From NCBI GenBank assembly GCA_964345975.1, contig CAYFSS010000001.1:62001-126000 (forward strand): a stretch of 64,000 bases of DNA, read 5' to 3'. The position numbers and the translations under genes were made by a program. Shown in pieces: positions 1 to 7,918 of this stretch. Origin of the DNA: CAYFSS01 sp964345975 (lineage in GTDB: Bacteria > Bacillota > Clostridia > Saccharofermentanales > Fastidiosipilaceae). How positions within the stretch are numbered: the first letter of the stretch is position 1; every line of letters starts with the position of its first letter. Below the pieces are notes generated by a model. The model saw only the letters and a program-made list of their open reading frames with translations. It was not told where the DNA came from and ran no database searches.

Positions 1-2812
1 CTTTTGATAGATCCTCTAACGGTGTGGTGACACCCTCGTTCCATAGGATCTCCTCCGTAGATTGTGTCACGCCAAGGGTGATTGCATCCTGCACTTGGGT
101 CTCGGGTTCCACAGCAAAAACAAGCCCGCCGAGAGGAGCCCGGAAGAGCACGTTCGCACTTAGATCTTGGATCAGTTTGATCCCCTTGCGATTGCCTAAA
201 CTCATCTTAGCCAAGGTCTCGATCAAACCACCTTGACGAATCGCTGATGCCGCATAGATCTTGCCTTGTCGATTGAGCTCGAGGAGGGTCTCAAAATGAG
301 CCTTCAGTTGCTCATAATTCGGCCTGCCATCCTCGCATGGACGATGAGGGAGATAGATCAATTTAAGATCCCCTTGAGGCAGAGCAACGGAACGCACGAG
401 ATCCTTCGATCCGTGCGCCACCGCAAACGTATAGAGCGTCGGTGGGACATCGATGTTTTCGTAGCTACCGGACATGGAGTCTTTGCCGCCGATCGAAGCA
501 GAGCTGAAGGCCTCCTGAGCTTCCATGAGACCTAGAAGTGCGGCAAAGACATGACCCCAACGCTCCTCATCTTCGCCGAGACTTGGGAAGAACTCCTGAT
601 TGCTCAAGAAAGCATCTTTGTAGTCCACACCGCTTGCTACAAGTTTTGAGAGAGCTTCAACCACAGAGTAGGCACCCATGAGATAGGGTGAATCGTCAGC
701 TAAAGCGGTGGAATAACCATAGGTCATGACAGAGACGGTCTCTGTCCCCTCAGAGATCGGGAGGGTATGGACAGAAGCCATTTCTTCCGATGCCTGATAA
801 CCGCCGCCAAGCGGCATTAACACCGTCGTGCGCCCGATGGTTGAGTCGAATTGTTCCACCAGGCCATTTTGAGAACCGTAGTTGATTTGGCTTAAGTGAT
901 CATAGATGGAAGCTTCGCTAAGATCCTTCGGAGCATCATCTTCAGCTTGAGATCGATCTAAGTCTTTGATCACAACAGATTGGTGACGATCAGCACCACT
1001 GGTTTCCAAGAATTCACGAGAAATCTCAAAGACCGTCTCCCCTTGATAACGCATGCGGAGGAAACCGGAATCGGTGACCGTAGCAATGACAGTAGCCGCA
1101 CAATCCTCTTCAGCTGCCGCTGCAATAAACTGCTCAACATGGTCCGGTGCAATGAGGACGGCCATTCGTTCTTGAGACTCGGAAATCGCCAGTTCCATCG
1201 CATTGAGGCCGGCATACTTGGTTGTGACCTTATCGAGGTCAATATCCAAGCTGTCCGCCAGCTCTCCGACAGCAACGGATACCCCGCCGGCACCGAAGTC
1301 ATTGCACTTGCGGATGAGTTTGGAGATTTCCGGACGTTCGAAGAGGCGCATGATATTGCCCTCGATGGGCGGGTTGCCTTTTTGCACTTCAGCACCGGAT
1401 CTCTGAGCAGATTCTTTATCCTGGACCTGGCTCGAGCCCGTAGCTCCACCGACACCGTCACGGCCGGTTGTCCCGCCTAAGAGGAGGATGACATCGCCCG
1501 GTACAGGATCTGCTCGTAGGACGTTCTCACGGGGGGCAGCTGCAACGAGCGCACCTAATTCCATTCGTTTTGCGACATAACCCGGATGATAAACTTCCCG
1601 GACTAAGGTCGATGCGACACCAATTTGATTGCCATAATCGGAGAAACCTTTGGCAGCTACAGTCGACAGATAAGATTGAGGCAACTTGTGTTCCAGGGTA
1701 TCTTCGATCGGGGTGTTGATGTCCCCGGCTCCCGTCACGCGAATGCCTTGGTAAACCTTAGCTCTGCCTGAGAGCGGATCGCGGATACAGCCACCAAGAC
1801 AAGTGCCTGCACCACCAAAAGGCTCGATCTCCGTCGGGTGGTTATGGGTTTCATTCTTAAACATCAAGAGCCAGTCTTCCGGCTCACCTCTTCTATCGGC
1901 TTCGATGTGGACTGAACAAGCATTGATTTCCTCAGAAACCTCTTGCCTATCCAAGAGTCCTTGTCGCCTCATGTCTCGTCCGACAATGGTTGCAAGGTCC
2001 ATCAAACTCGGATCCTTGACACGTTGATTGATGTCTCTAAGCTCTCTATATCTCGCCAGTGCCTCGTCAATAGGTTTGGTAAAACGCTCTGATTGATTTT
2101 CAATCTCAGTTAGATTCGTGAGGAACGTCGAGTGACGACAGTGATCCGACCAATAGGTGTCGAGCACCTTGATCTCTACTTCCGTTGGAACTCTACCGTA
2201 CTTGCGAAATTCCTCTTGGACTAATCGAATATCATCGAGGCTCATCGCCAGGGATTCTTCCTTAAGGAATGCTTTCAAGCCGGCATCATTCCGGTCCAAG
2301 AAGTCACTGTAATCTCTCAGAGGGTACGGCTCCGCTTCTTCCTTCTTTGTAAGTTGCCTGAGGTCTTTCTCTTTCTCATCCACTGAACTTAGCAGGTAGG
2401 ACTTCAAGGTTTCATAGACTTCCTCGGCATCGCCTTCAGCGTTGAAGGTAAATAGACGAGCGGACTTGATGGAGGCTTTTGTGTGAGGACTTAGAAGTTT
2501 GAGCGTATCTTCCGCAACCAAAGCACGCTGATCGAACTGTCCTTCTTTTGCCTCCTTTACAAGGTATGGTGTCGGTAAGCGCCCCGGATCTAACGCTTGA
2601 TCCATAGCAATCTCATCTTGACCCGGGTGACAAAGCACCTTCGTGGCTAGGAGTTCCAGTTCTTCCTCGGTTGCACCAAAGACATCGTAGACCTCATAAA
2701 TTCGAAGATCGTTGAGATGCAATTGAGGAAAGAGCCCTTGCAGTCTCTCTAGAAGGTTGGTCTCTTCTTGTCGAAAGGCCATTTGTTTTGAGACATAATA
2801 TCTATTTGCCAT
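1..2812 (-). CDS. purL: Phosphoribosylformylglycinamidine synthase (PurL), C-terminus beyond left edge
   Basis: This is the first 937 or so codons of FGAM synthase, which turns FGAR, glutamine and ATP into FGAM in cytoplasmic purine synthesis. I read one uninterrupted frame from ATG at 2812 to base 1. Visible motifs are WSDHCRHSTF, NETHNHPTEIEPFGGAGTC (substrate and ATP site), GGTTGRDGVGGATGSS, NDFGAGGVSVAVGELA and SIGGKDSMSGS. The length already exceeds small PurL, so this is the long clostridial form, and the glutaminase domain should lie outside the window. The start has AAGGAG nine bases upstream. It follows purE by 13 bases, so the two form an operon. The family call is secure; the missing C-terminus is only because of the window edge. 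Confidence 0.95.
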   Translation of the reverse strand, partial: MANRYYVSKQMAFRQEETNLLERLQGLFPQLHLNDLRIYEVYDVFGATEEELELLATKVLCHPGQDEIAMDQALDPGRLPTPYLVKEAKEGQFDQRALVAEDTLKLLSPHTKASIKSARLFTFNAEGDAEEVYETLKSYLLSSVDEKEKDLRQLTKKEEAEPYPLRDYSDFLDRNDAGLKAFLKEESLAMSLDDIRLVQEEFRKYGRVPTEVEIKVLDTYWSDHCRHSTFLTNLTEIENQSERFTKPIDEALARYRELRDINQRVKDPSLMDLATIVGRDMRRQGLLDRQEVSEEINACSVHIEADRRGEPEDWLLMFKNETHNHPTEIEPFGGAGTCLGGCIRDPLSGRAKVYQGIRVTGAGDINTPIEDTLEHKLPQSYLSTVAAKGFSDYGNQIGVASTLVREVYHPGYVAKRMELGALVAAAPRENVLRADPVPGDVILLLGGTTGRDGVGGATGSSQVQDKESAQRSGAEVQKGNPPIEGNIMRLFERPEISKLIRKCNDFGAGGVSVAVGELADSLDIDLDKVTTKYAGLNAMELAISESQERMAVLIAPDHVEQFIAAAAEEDCAATVIATVTDSGFLRMRYQGETVFEISREFLETSGADRHQSVVIKDLDRSQAEDDAPKDLSEASIYDHLSQINYGSQNGLVEQFDSTIGRTTVLMPLGGGYQASEEMASVHTLPISEGTETVSVMTYGYSTALADDSPYLMGAYSVVEALSKLVASGVDYKDAFLSNQEFFPSLGEDEERWGHVFAALLGLMEAQEAFSSASIGGKDSMSGSYENIDVPPTLYTFAVAHGSKDLVRSVALPQGDLKLIYLPHRPCEDGRPNYEQLKAHFETLLELNRQGKIYAASAIRQGGLIETLAKMSLGNRKGIKLIQDLSANVLFRAPLGGLVFAVEPETQVQDAITLGVTQSTEEILWNEGVTTPLEDLSK

Positions 2813-2825
2813 TGGAATCATCTCC

Positions 2826-3320
2826 TTACTGCCATTCGCCGGCTTCAACGACAGCTTCTGATGTGAGTTTCTCGGTTTGATTCACTCTAAATTGCTTAAA
2901 CTTCTCACGCACTTCTTGATCGCCAAGGCTTAAGATTTGGACCGCAAGGAGCGCTGCATTATAAGCTCCGGAGCCACCAATCGCTGTCGTAGCAACCGGG
3001 ATTCCCCTGGGCATTTGAACCGTGGACAAGAGTGAGTCGAGGCCATTGAGCGTTGATTTCATCGGGACACCGATGACAGGCAAAATACTGTGCGAAGCTA
3101 CGACCCCTGCAAGATGCGCAGCACCGCCTGCGCCACAGATAAGAACTTGACAGCCCTCCGACTCGAGCCCTTCAACATACACAGCTAAGGCTTCAGGGGT
3201 TCGATGGGCAGACATGACTCGGCATTCGAATTCCACGTCAAATTCTGTAAGAATTCTGCAAGCTTCTGCCATAGCATCTAGATCTGAACGTGAACCCATG
3301 ATAATTGCGACTTTAGACAT
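2826..3320 (-). CDS. purE: N5-carboxyaminoimidazole ribonucleotide mutase (PurE)
   Basis: PurE class I interconverts N5-CAIR and CAIR in purine synthesis. The 164 residues match the usual length. Key motifs are GSRSDLDAM near residue 9, SAHRTP near residue 39 with the catalytic His, and GAGGAAHLAG near residue 64. The ATG at 3320 has GAGGAG seven bases upstream. The gene lies 13 bases upstream of purL on the same strand, and a decayed purC lies directly upstream. A PurK partner is not in the window, so whether the cell uses the PurK/PurE pair or a class II PurE reaction cannot be judged here; the sequence looks like the class I bacterial type. Confidence 0.95.
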   Translation of the reverse strand: MSKVAIIMGSRSDLDAMAEACRILTEFDVEFECRVMSAHRTPEALAVYVEGLESEGCQVLICGAGGAAHLAGVVASHSILPVIGVPMKSTLNGLDSLLSTVQMPRGIPVATTAIGGSGAYNAALLAVQILSLGDQEVREKFKQFRVNQTEKLTSEAVVEAGEWQ

Positions 3321-3387
3321 CTATTTACTCCTCTAAATAAAACGAACGATTAGGGTTAATGAGACATGCTGTGAGCTTTTGTTTGGT

Positions 3388-3768
3388 CATCGATCCGGGT
3401 TAAGGTGACCCCCAATACCTATGAGCTCTAGGCATCCTGTTGGGATGAGCATAGCCTTAAGAGCCATTGTTGAAGGCTTGGTCGTTATGGGTGATCGGTA
3501 TCAGGTATTTTGTTGGATTGTTTGAGCCTAAAGGAAGGTATGAGCTGTGAGAAGGTTGCTCAAAGAAGAAGGTCGAGCTTGTATTTAGGAGCTCACCTTC
3601 GCTGAATATGAGTTCAAGAAGAACTCCTTTGAAAGAAGAAAAGCGATCTGTGACTGTTGTCAGGAGATGCTCTCCCGGATCGTACAAATCGCATCCTTTG
3701 CCTCTTGCCAGTAATGGATAGCCCACCGGACTGTCTTGCATTAAGTGCATGGCAACCTCTATGTCCAC
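3388..3768 (-). pseudogene. purC: purC remnant (SAICAR synthetase), truncated and frameshifted
   Basis: A minus-strand reading frame from 3768 to 3457 encodes a piece resembling the N-terminal third of SAICAR synthetase: LLARGKGCDLYDPGE, then TDRFSSFKGVLLE, then GELLNTSSTFFFEQ. These align with the family pattern ARGKVRD(I/L)Y, TDRISAFD and KG..LT.LS.FWF. After the stop the similarity resumes in another frame (ALKAMLIPTGCLEL, compare K...LP.ECVVRGYI.GS) and ends at a TGA at 3388-3390. Intact PurC of this type is near 290 residues, so over half is missing and conserved positions are changed (V to G, A to S). It lies just upstream of purE, where an intact purC often sits in pur operons. The frameshift continuation is short, so its exact end is uncertain. 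Confidence 0.7.
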
Positions 3769-4139
3769 AAGGATTTCACAGGTTTTCTACGAGCGAAATC
3801 TACGGATGAAGTAGGCGTTATCATAAACCATTCAGCCTCAAGGTTAAAGATAAATAAAGATGTAGCAGACAGAATTAAGGTGTTATCCATCCATAGTTAT
3901 ATGCATTTCTATCATTATATTAGCCGGATTCTTACTTTTTATAATCCTTTTTCAACGAATGACCGATGTATGAAAAGCACATCGATCGTTAGCCTCGCAA
4001 AATTCTGATGTGATGTTGCTCACATTTCTGCTTATTGGGAAATCACTATGTACGCAGTTGACTCGTTAGTTGATCATCAAAATGTTAACAATAGCGCACG
4101 TTTCGATGAAAGGACAAACGCTTAGGTCAACTTTGAAGT

Positions 4140-4171
4140 TTAGTGGCTCATTGGGTTAGTGGCTCATCGGG
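4140..4171. repeat. 16-bp tandem duplication with one mismatch
   Basis: TTAGTGGCTCATTGGG is followed directly by TTAGTGGCTCATCGGG. It lies in the non-coding stretch beside the purC remnant and is probably a replication-slippage duplication. Confidence 0.8.
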
Positions 4172-4362
4172 TGTTCCGGATCAACGGCGGAGCCTTTAAG
4201 CAGATTCTCTACCCTCGCATGGTTACCGTACCCGTCATAGGTGAAACAAGGAACATTCTTGTATGGTCATCACAGAACAGATGTACTCTTTGATGTAGCG
4301 ATTCCAAATTTCTAGGACTTGAGCAGAGAGATTTAAACCACGCTTTAAAGATGCTAAATAAT

Positions 4363-4384
4363 ATCGTACCCAAATCGTACCCAA
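4363..4384. repeat. Exact 11-bp tandem repeat downstream of tRNA-Arg
   Basis: Two adjoining copies of ATCGTACCCAA lie 71 bases beyond the 3' end of tRNA-Arg. Tyrosine recombinases that integrate at tRNA 3' ends bind arm-type direct repeats of about this size. No integrase gene remains nearby, so this reading is an inference. The same arrangement occurs beside tRNA-Ser(GCT) at 43312-43333. Confidence 0.6.
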
Positions 4385-4417
4385 GCAGGGCAATTGATAA
4401 GCACTGACTACATAGAC

Positions 4418-4450
4418 AAAGCCCCGAAACTGGCTTAGTTACGGGGCTTT
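4418..4450 (-). terminator. Hairpin terminator after tRNA-Arg
   Basis: AAAGCCCCG at 4418 pairs with CGGGGCTTT at 4442. It lies five bases beyond the CCA end of tRNA-Arg and would end the tRNA-Gly/tRNA-Arg transcript. The tail on the minus strand is only moderately T-rich. Confidence 0.65.
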
Positions 4451-4454
4451 TGAT

Positions 4455-4531
4455 TGGCGAGTCCAGCAGGACTCGAACCTGCGACCCACAGCTTAGAAGG
4501 CTGTTGCTCTATCCAGCTGAGCTATGGACCC
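4455..4531 (-). tRNA. tRNA-Arg (anticodon TCT)
   Basis: Reading the minus strand gives acceptor arm GGGTCCA/TGGACTC, D-arm AGCTCAGCTGGATAGAGCA, anticodon stem ACAGC/GCTGT around loop CTTCTAA, and T-arm GCAGGTTCGAGTCCTGC. The anticodon is TCT. The CCA end is encoded. It is 77 bases with CCA and lies three bases after tRNA-Gly on the same transcript. Confidence 0.95.
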
Positions 4532-4534
4532 ATG

Positions 4535-4608
4535 TGGAGCGGGTGAGGGGAATCGAACCCCCGTATTCAGCTTGGAAGGCTGATGTTCTACCATTGAACT
4601 ACACCCGC
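4535..4608 (-). tRNA. tRNA-Gly (anticodon TCC)
   Basis: The minus strand folds with acceptor GCGGGTG/CACCCGC, anticodon stem CAGC/GCTG around a loop with TCC, and T-arm GGGGGTTCGATTCCCC. CCA is encoded. It is the first gene of a two-tRNA transcript with tRNA-Arg(TCT). Confidence 0.95.
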
Positions 4609-4639
4609 ATATCAGATCTCTTGGGCTCAGAGCTAGTAG

Positions 4640-4669
4640 ATAGTACCGTTTCAAACACGGCAATGTCAA
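4640..4669 (-). promoter_or_regulatory. Promoter of the tRNA-Gly/tRNA-Arg transcript
   Basis: The minus strand has a consensus -35 TTGACA (4664-4669) and -10 TACTAT (4640-4645) with an 18-base spacer, 31 bases from the tRNA-Gly 5' end. It lies in the gap between the methyltransferase gene and the tRNAs. Confidence 0.75.
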
Positions 4670-4737
4670 GTAACAGCAGCGTTCCGGCGTCGTCATTTAT
4701 CAGGGAAACATCTACAATCCTACACAAAGAGCGTTCA

Positions 4738-5505
4738 TCAAACTTTGCGTGCAACGAGATAAAAACGATGAATGCTGCCCTCGATCTTACCGTCCTTCTC
4801 AAGGATTTCTTGTGCTTTATATAAGTTATCCAACGATTGATCGACCTCAAATCCGGGAAATTCCCATTCGATGATCCCGGCAAACCAAACCAAGGCACCC
4901 ACATCGTAGAACCTTATTGCTCGATGGGTTTCATCTGATTCAAGAACCTCAAAGCCTGCACCCAAGAGTTCATTCACTCTTAGGTCCAAATACTGTCGAG
5001 GATAGGGCAAGTCCGGTCCTTCATCAAGGAGTAATTCCACCAGTTCCCTATCGTTTTCAGAACCTACCTGCTGGGTGATAAATAAACCGCCGGGCCTTAA
5101 AATACGATGCAATTCTGAAACGTCATAATCTCCATGTCGGTTTATAATCACATCAAATGCCTCATCGTTGAAGGGTAAAACCTCAAGACCATCCACTTCT
5201 CGAAAATCGATCCCTAACGGAGCCAAGACTTCCCTACAATACTCTACGTTGGGTGCATACCCTTCCGTTGCGGCAGTTAAACAGTGAGGGTGAGCTAGGG
5301 ATAATAAGAATTCTCCACCGCCCGTATCCATGTCCATGAGCATCATGTCAGGCGCAAGATACTTTCTAATGACCTGGGTGTAATCCCAAGGCAGCTCTTC
5401 TTCAACGTAACGACCTTCTATATGCGAGAAATCCCAACCAACGATATGAGCCATTTCCGCTTCCTGTTTCCAAGTTTTGTATAACTCGTCACGGTTCATC
5501 GTCAT
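4738..5505 (-). CDS. Class I SAM-dependent methyltransferase
   Basis: A 255-residue soluble protein with the Rossmann methyltransferase pattern: motif I LMDMDTGGGEFLLSL near residue 55, an acidic residue in the next strand region (ATEGYAPN), a post-II region with DGLEVLPFNDEAFDVIINRHG, and LRPGGLFITQQVG. The pattern fits the Methyltransf_11 group that acts on small molecules or lipids; the substrate is unknown. It overlaps the LtaS-like gene by 17 bases, so the two are translationally coupled and probably share a transcript. The ATG at 5505 has GAGG about nine bases upstream, inside the end of the upstream gene. Confidence 0.8.
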   Translation of the reverse strand: MTMNRDELYKTWKQEAEMAHIVGWDFSHIEGRYVEEELPWDYTQVIRKYLAPDMMLMDMDTGGGEFLLSLAHPHCLTAATEGYAPNVEYCREVLAPLGIDFREVDGLEVLPFNDEAFDVIINRHGDYDVSELHRILRPGGLFITQQVGSENDRELVELLLDEGPDLPYPRQYLDLRVNELLGAGFEVLESDETHRAIRFYDVGALVWFAGIIEWEFPGFEVDQSLDNLYKAQEILEKDGKIEGSIHRFYLVARKV

Positions 5506-7909
5506 TCATCGCCTCTTCGGCAGCCAAGGCTTCTTCCTCCAATTTTGCAGTGTGGTAAGCCTCCGTCTCGGTTTCTCCCTCCAAGAGAATTCGCTCATAG
5601 TCTGAGTCCAGCATAGCATGGCTCATGACAAAGCGAAGATCAATTCGCTCATTTTCCTGACGTATCACTTGCTGCTTGAAACTATCCATTAACTGCTCAA
5701 ATTCTTCACTTTGGAGCAAGCGTCTTAACGTACGTTCATCTCCCACTTCCTGTGCATCGATATGATCAAAAGCCCACTGATAAGCCGCTCTCGACACAAT
5801 CTGTGAAGGTTTGAAGTCGTCGACAAAAGCATCGTACGTTCCGTAGATGGATTGCCAACTATAATCCTGATAGAGAACCTCCCCGGGTTCAGGACCGAGC
5901 ATATCATGACCGACTAAGAGTCTTGCATCATAAGGTAAACCAAAGAGATTCATGATGGTCGGGGCTACATCGACGGCAGCGGCGTACTTATCGACGACAG
6001 GCAAATCCAGATCTGCCATATCGGGCGTCCAAAGGATAAACGTGCCTCGATAGATCTCAAAGGGATCCTCAGATTGCCGAACAAGAGAATGCATAGAATC
6101 CTCTCTCAAGCCATAAGGATAATGATCGTTGGTTATGAGGATGACTGTATCCTCCAATGTGCCGTCTGCTTCGAGGGCCTCGATGAGTAGGCGGACGCCA
6201 TCCTCAACTTCGATATTGGCTGCCACATAAGCTCTCGCCTCTTCCGTCCACTCTTCTCGCTCCGGAACATCGTCAATATGCCGCAGGGCCATATCGTTGT
6301 ATTTCGTCTCATACATCATGTGGCCGCTCATCGTGAGGTAGTAGATAAAGAACGGCTCTTCATCCGTACTCAAAGGATAGGTGACATCCATCATCTCGGC
6401 ATCAGAGGTCGGGTAATAATTCGTGAGCTCTAAACCCCCACCGACTCCGTCATAGTCGAAGCCAAGATGCGTATGCGTAATGGGGCGCTGGTAGTAGGTC
6501 CAGTCATGATTATGCCAAGCATAATTGTGATAACCGGCATCACGGAAAGCCCATCCGGGCGAGGAATTCAAGTGATGATATCTTGTCTCAATCAAGGACC
6601 AACGTCCCGGCACAGGATATTGGCTCAGGAGGTGCGTGTACTCACCATCCGTCGTCGAAACACCCCAAAGAGGGTTGTAGTAATTAGGAACTTGAAGTCC
6701 TTCTTGTTGCATCTTATATAGCGTGGGGGTCAACTCAGAATCAATCGCCCACGGCGAATGCGATTCAGCCATGATCCAGATGAGGTTCTTGCCTTTAAAT
6801 AGGCCGGTATATCGATGCTCGACCCTATCGTTTTGGCTATCAAAATAAAAATGCATCGGCGCCAGGGCCGGATCCTCTGCGGTTTGCTCCATCGACTGCA
6901 GGTCTATCTCTTCCGTAGCTGTTAAGGAGCGAGGCTTCCTTGCATTCAATAGAGTGCTCTTCTCACGGTAGTAGTTCTCTTGCGTCTGTTTGCGGAAATT
7001 AAGGACCGCCAACTCCACCCCTTCGGTCTCGACAGGATTTGTGACCGGCGAAGGATCGAAGGGTTTATTTTCCAGAATACTGAAGCCGGCCATCTCCTCT
7101 TCCGGGGCGCGTTCATAGCTCAATTCGCGCTCCAGCAGATCTTCAACACCCTTGATTCTCACAACCTCAGACTCCGGTTCATCGACCAGCGAATAGATGT
7201 TCTGCTTGAAATCAATGCGCATGGTTGTTATGAGACCGAATTCCTGCATGGAAAGCTTCGGGACATAGCGATGGTAATAAAGAAGGCTGGGAGGTAAGAC
7301 ATTGGAATTCTGCAACTGAATGAAAAGCGTCACTAGAATCAAAATGAGCCCACTCGTCAGGAGACTATATCGCCTGCCGCTCACGGACACACGCCATCTC
7401 AAGAGATTCTTCATGTGCTTCAAGCGAAATACAAGGGTTGGGAGAAGGAGCAGCAAGATCGTCGGTATACCTCTTACAAAAGCCACGATCGACTGACCCA
7501 GGAAGTGATCTGCAACAGCCGTCCCTCCCTGATCGATGCTTGCAAAGGGCAAGAAGGCTTGAAAGGTCTGGTAGTAAATCGCCTGGCCGGCATAAATGAT
7601 GAGGTAGAATGCATGGAGTCCATAGAGGAAGATATGCCTTGCAGTTTGGGATCGGAGCAAGGCAAAGATATAGTAGATGAAAAAGCCATAACACAAACTA
7701 AAAGCAAACGTTGCAACCCATTGGGTCCAGCGCACTTGGAGCAAACCGAAGCTCATGAGCTTTAAAACAAACTCATACCAGCACGTGACGAGCGGGAAAT
7801 AAAGACTCATCCATAGCGTGCCGCCACGCTCCGGAACTTGATTCGGGTTCGTCGAAGCGTGAGAGTCGGCGGGGGACTTTTTGGTGTTAACGATATCGAT
7901 TTGGGACAA
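5489..7909 (-). CDS. LtaS-family membrane sulfatase-fold phosphotransferase
   Basis: An 806-residue protein with about five membrane segments in residues 30-200, a linker, and an extracellular alkaline-phosphatase/sulfatase-like domain from about residue 370. The domain starts KGKNLIWIMAESHSPWAID (metal-binding Glu), has WGVSTTDGEYTHLL with a Thr in the place of the catalytic Thr of LtaS, and later DTVILITNDHYPYG with metal-binding Asp and His. Such enzymes transfer phosphoglycerol or similar groups to glycolipids or wall polymers on the outer face of the membrane. It starts with TTG, ten bases after the ppk1 stop, with TGAGG as ribosome site. The acidic C-terminal tail (LEEEALAAEEAMNDDEP) is unusual. 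The real substrate could differ from lipoteichoic acid. Confidence 0.8.
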   Translation of the reverse strand: MSQIDIVNTKKSPADSHASTNPNQVPERGGTLWMSLYFPLVTCWYEFVLKLMSFGLLQVRWTQWVATFAFSLCYGFFIYYIFALLRSQTARHIFLYGLHAFYLIIYAGQAIYYQTFQAFLPFASIDQGGTAVADHFLGQSIVAFVRGIPTILLLLLPTLVFRLKHMKNLLRWRVSVSGRRYSLLTSGLILILVTLFIQLQNSNVLPPSLLYYHRYVPKLSMQEFGLITTMRIDFKQNIYSLVDEPESEVVRIKGVEDLLERELSYERAPEEEMAGFSILENKPFDPSPVTNPVETEGVELAVLNFRKQTQENYYREKSTLLNARKPRSLTATEEIDLQSMEQTAEDPALAPMHFYFDSQNDRVEHRYTGLFKGKNLIWIMAESHSPWAIDSELTPTLYKMQQEGLQVPNYYNPLWGVSTTDGEYTHLLSQYPVPGRWSLIETRYHHLNSSPGWAFRDAGYHNYAWHNHDWTYYQRPITHTHLGFDYDGVGGGLELTNYYPTSDAEMMDVTYPLSTDEEPFFIYYLTMSGHMMYETKYNDMALRHIDDVPEREEWTEEARAYVAANIEVEDGVRLLIEALEADGTLEDTVILITNDHYPYGLREDSMHSLVRQSEDPFEIYRGTFILWTPDMADLDLPVVDKYAAAVDVAPTIMNLFGLPYDARLLVGHDMLGPEPGEVLYQDYSWQSIYGTYDAFVDDFKPSQIVSRAAYQWAFDHIDAQEVGDERTLRRLLQSEEFEQLMDSFKQQVIRQENERIDLRFVMSHAMLDSDYERILLEGETETEAYHTAKLEEEALAAEEAMNDDEP

Positions 7910-7918
7910 AATCTAACC

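Larger units (their letters stand above)
3769..4417. other. Intergenic region with tandem repeats and no supported gene
   Basis: About 650 bases without a convincing gene. A plus-strand open frame at 3745-4008 overlaps the purC remnant and has no recognisable family. The stretch holds a 16-base tandem repeat at 4140-4171 (one mismatch) and an exact 11-base tandem repeat at 4363-4384. Together with the broken purC it looks like eroded DNA between the pur operon and the tRNA pair. Confidence 0.6.

Noticed and set aside
980..1480. 166-codon plus-strand frame and its minus partner at 970-1461
   Set aside because: Both are shadows of the purL frame, which reads through with family motifs.
3338..3350. 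PurR-box-like AAAACGAAC upstream of purE
   Set aside because: Only about 10 of 13 positions agree with the consensus, it is single instead of paired, and it lies right at the ribosome site.
3745..4008. Plus-strand 87-codon open frame
   Set aside because: It overlaps the purC remnant antisense, has no ribosome site and no recognisable sequence.
4450..4904. Open frames over the tRNA pair
   Set aside because: They are artefacts of reading tRNA genes and the methyltransferase end as protein.
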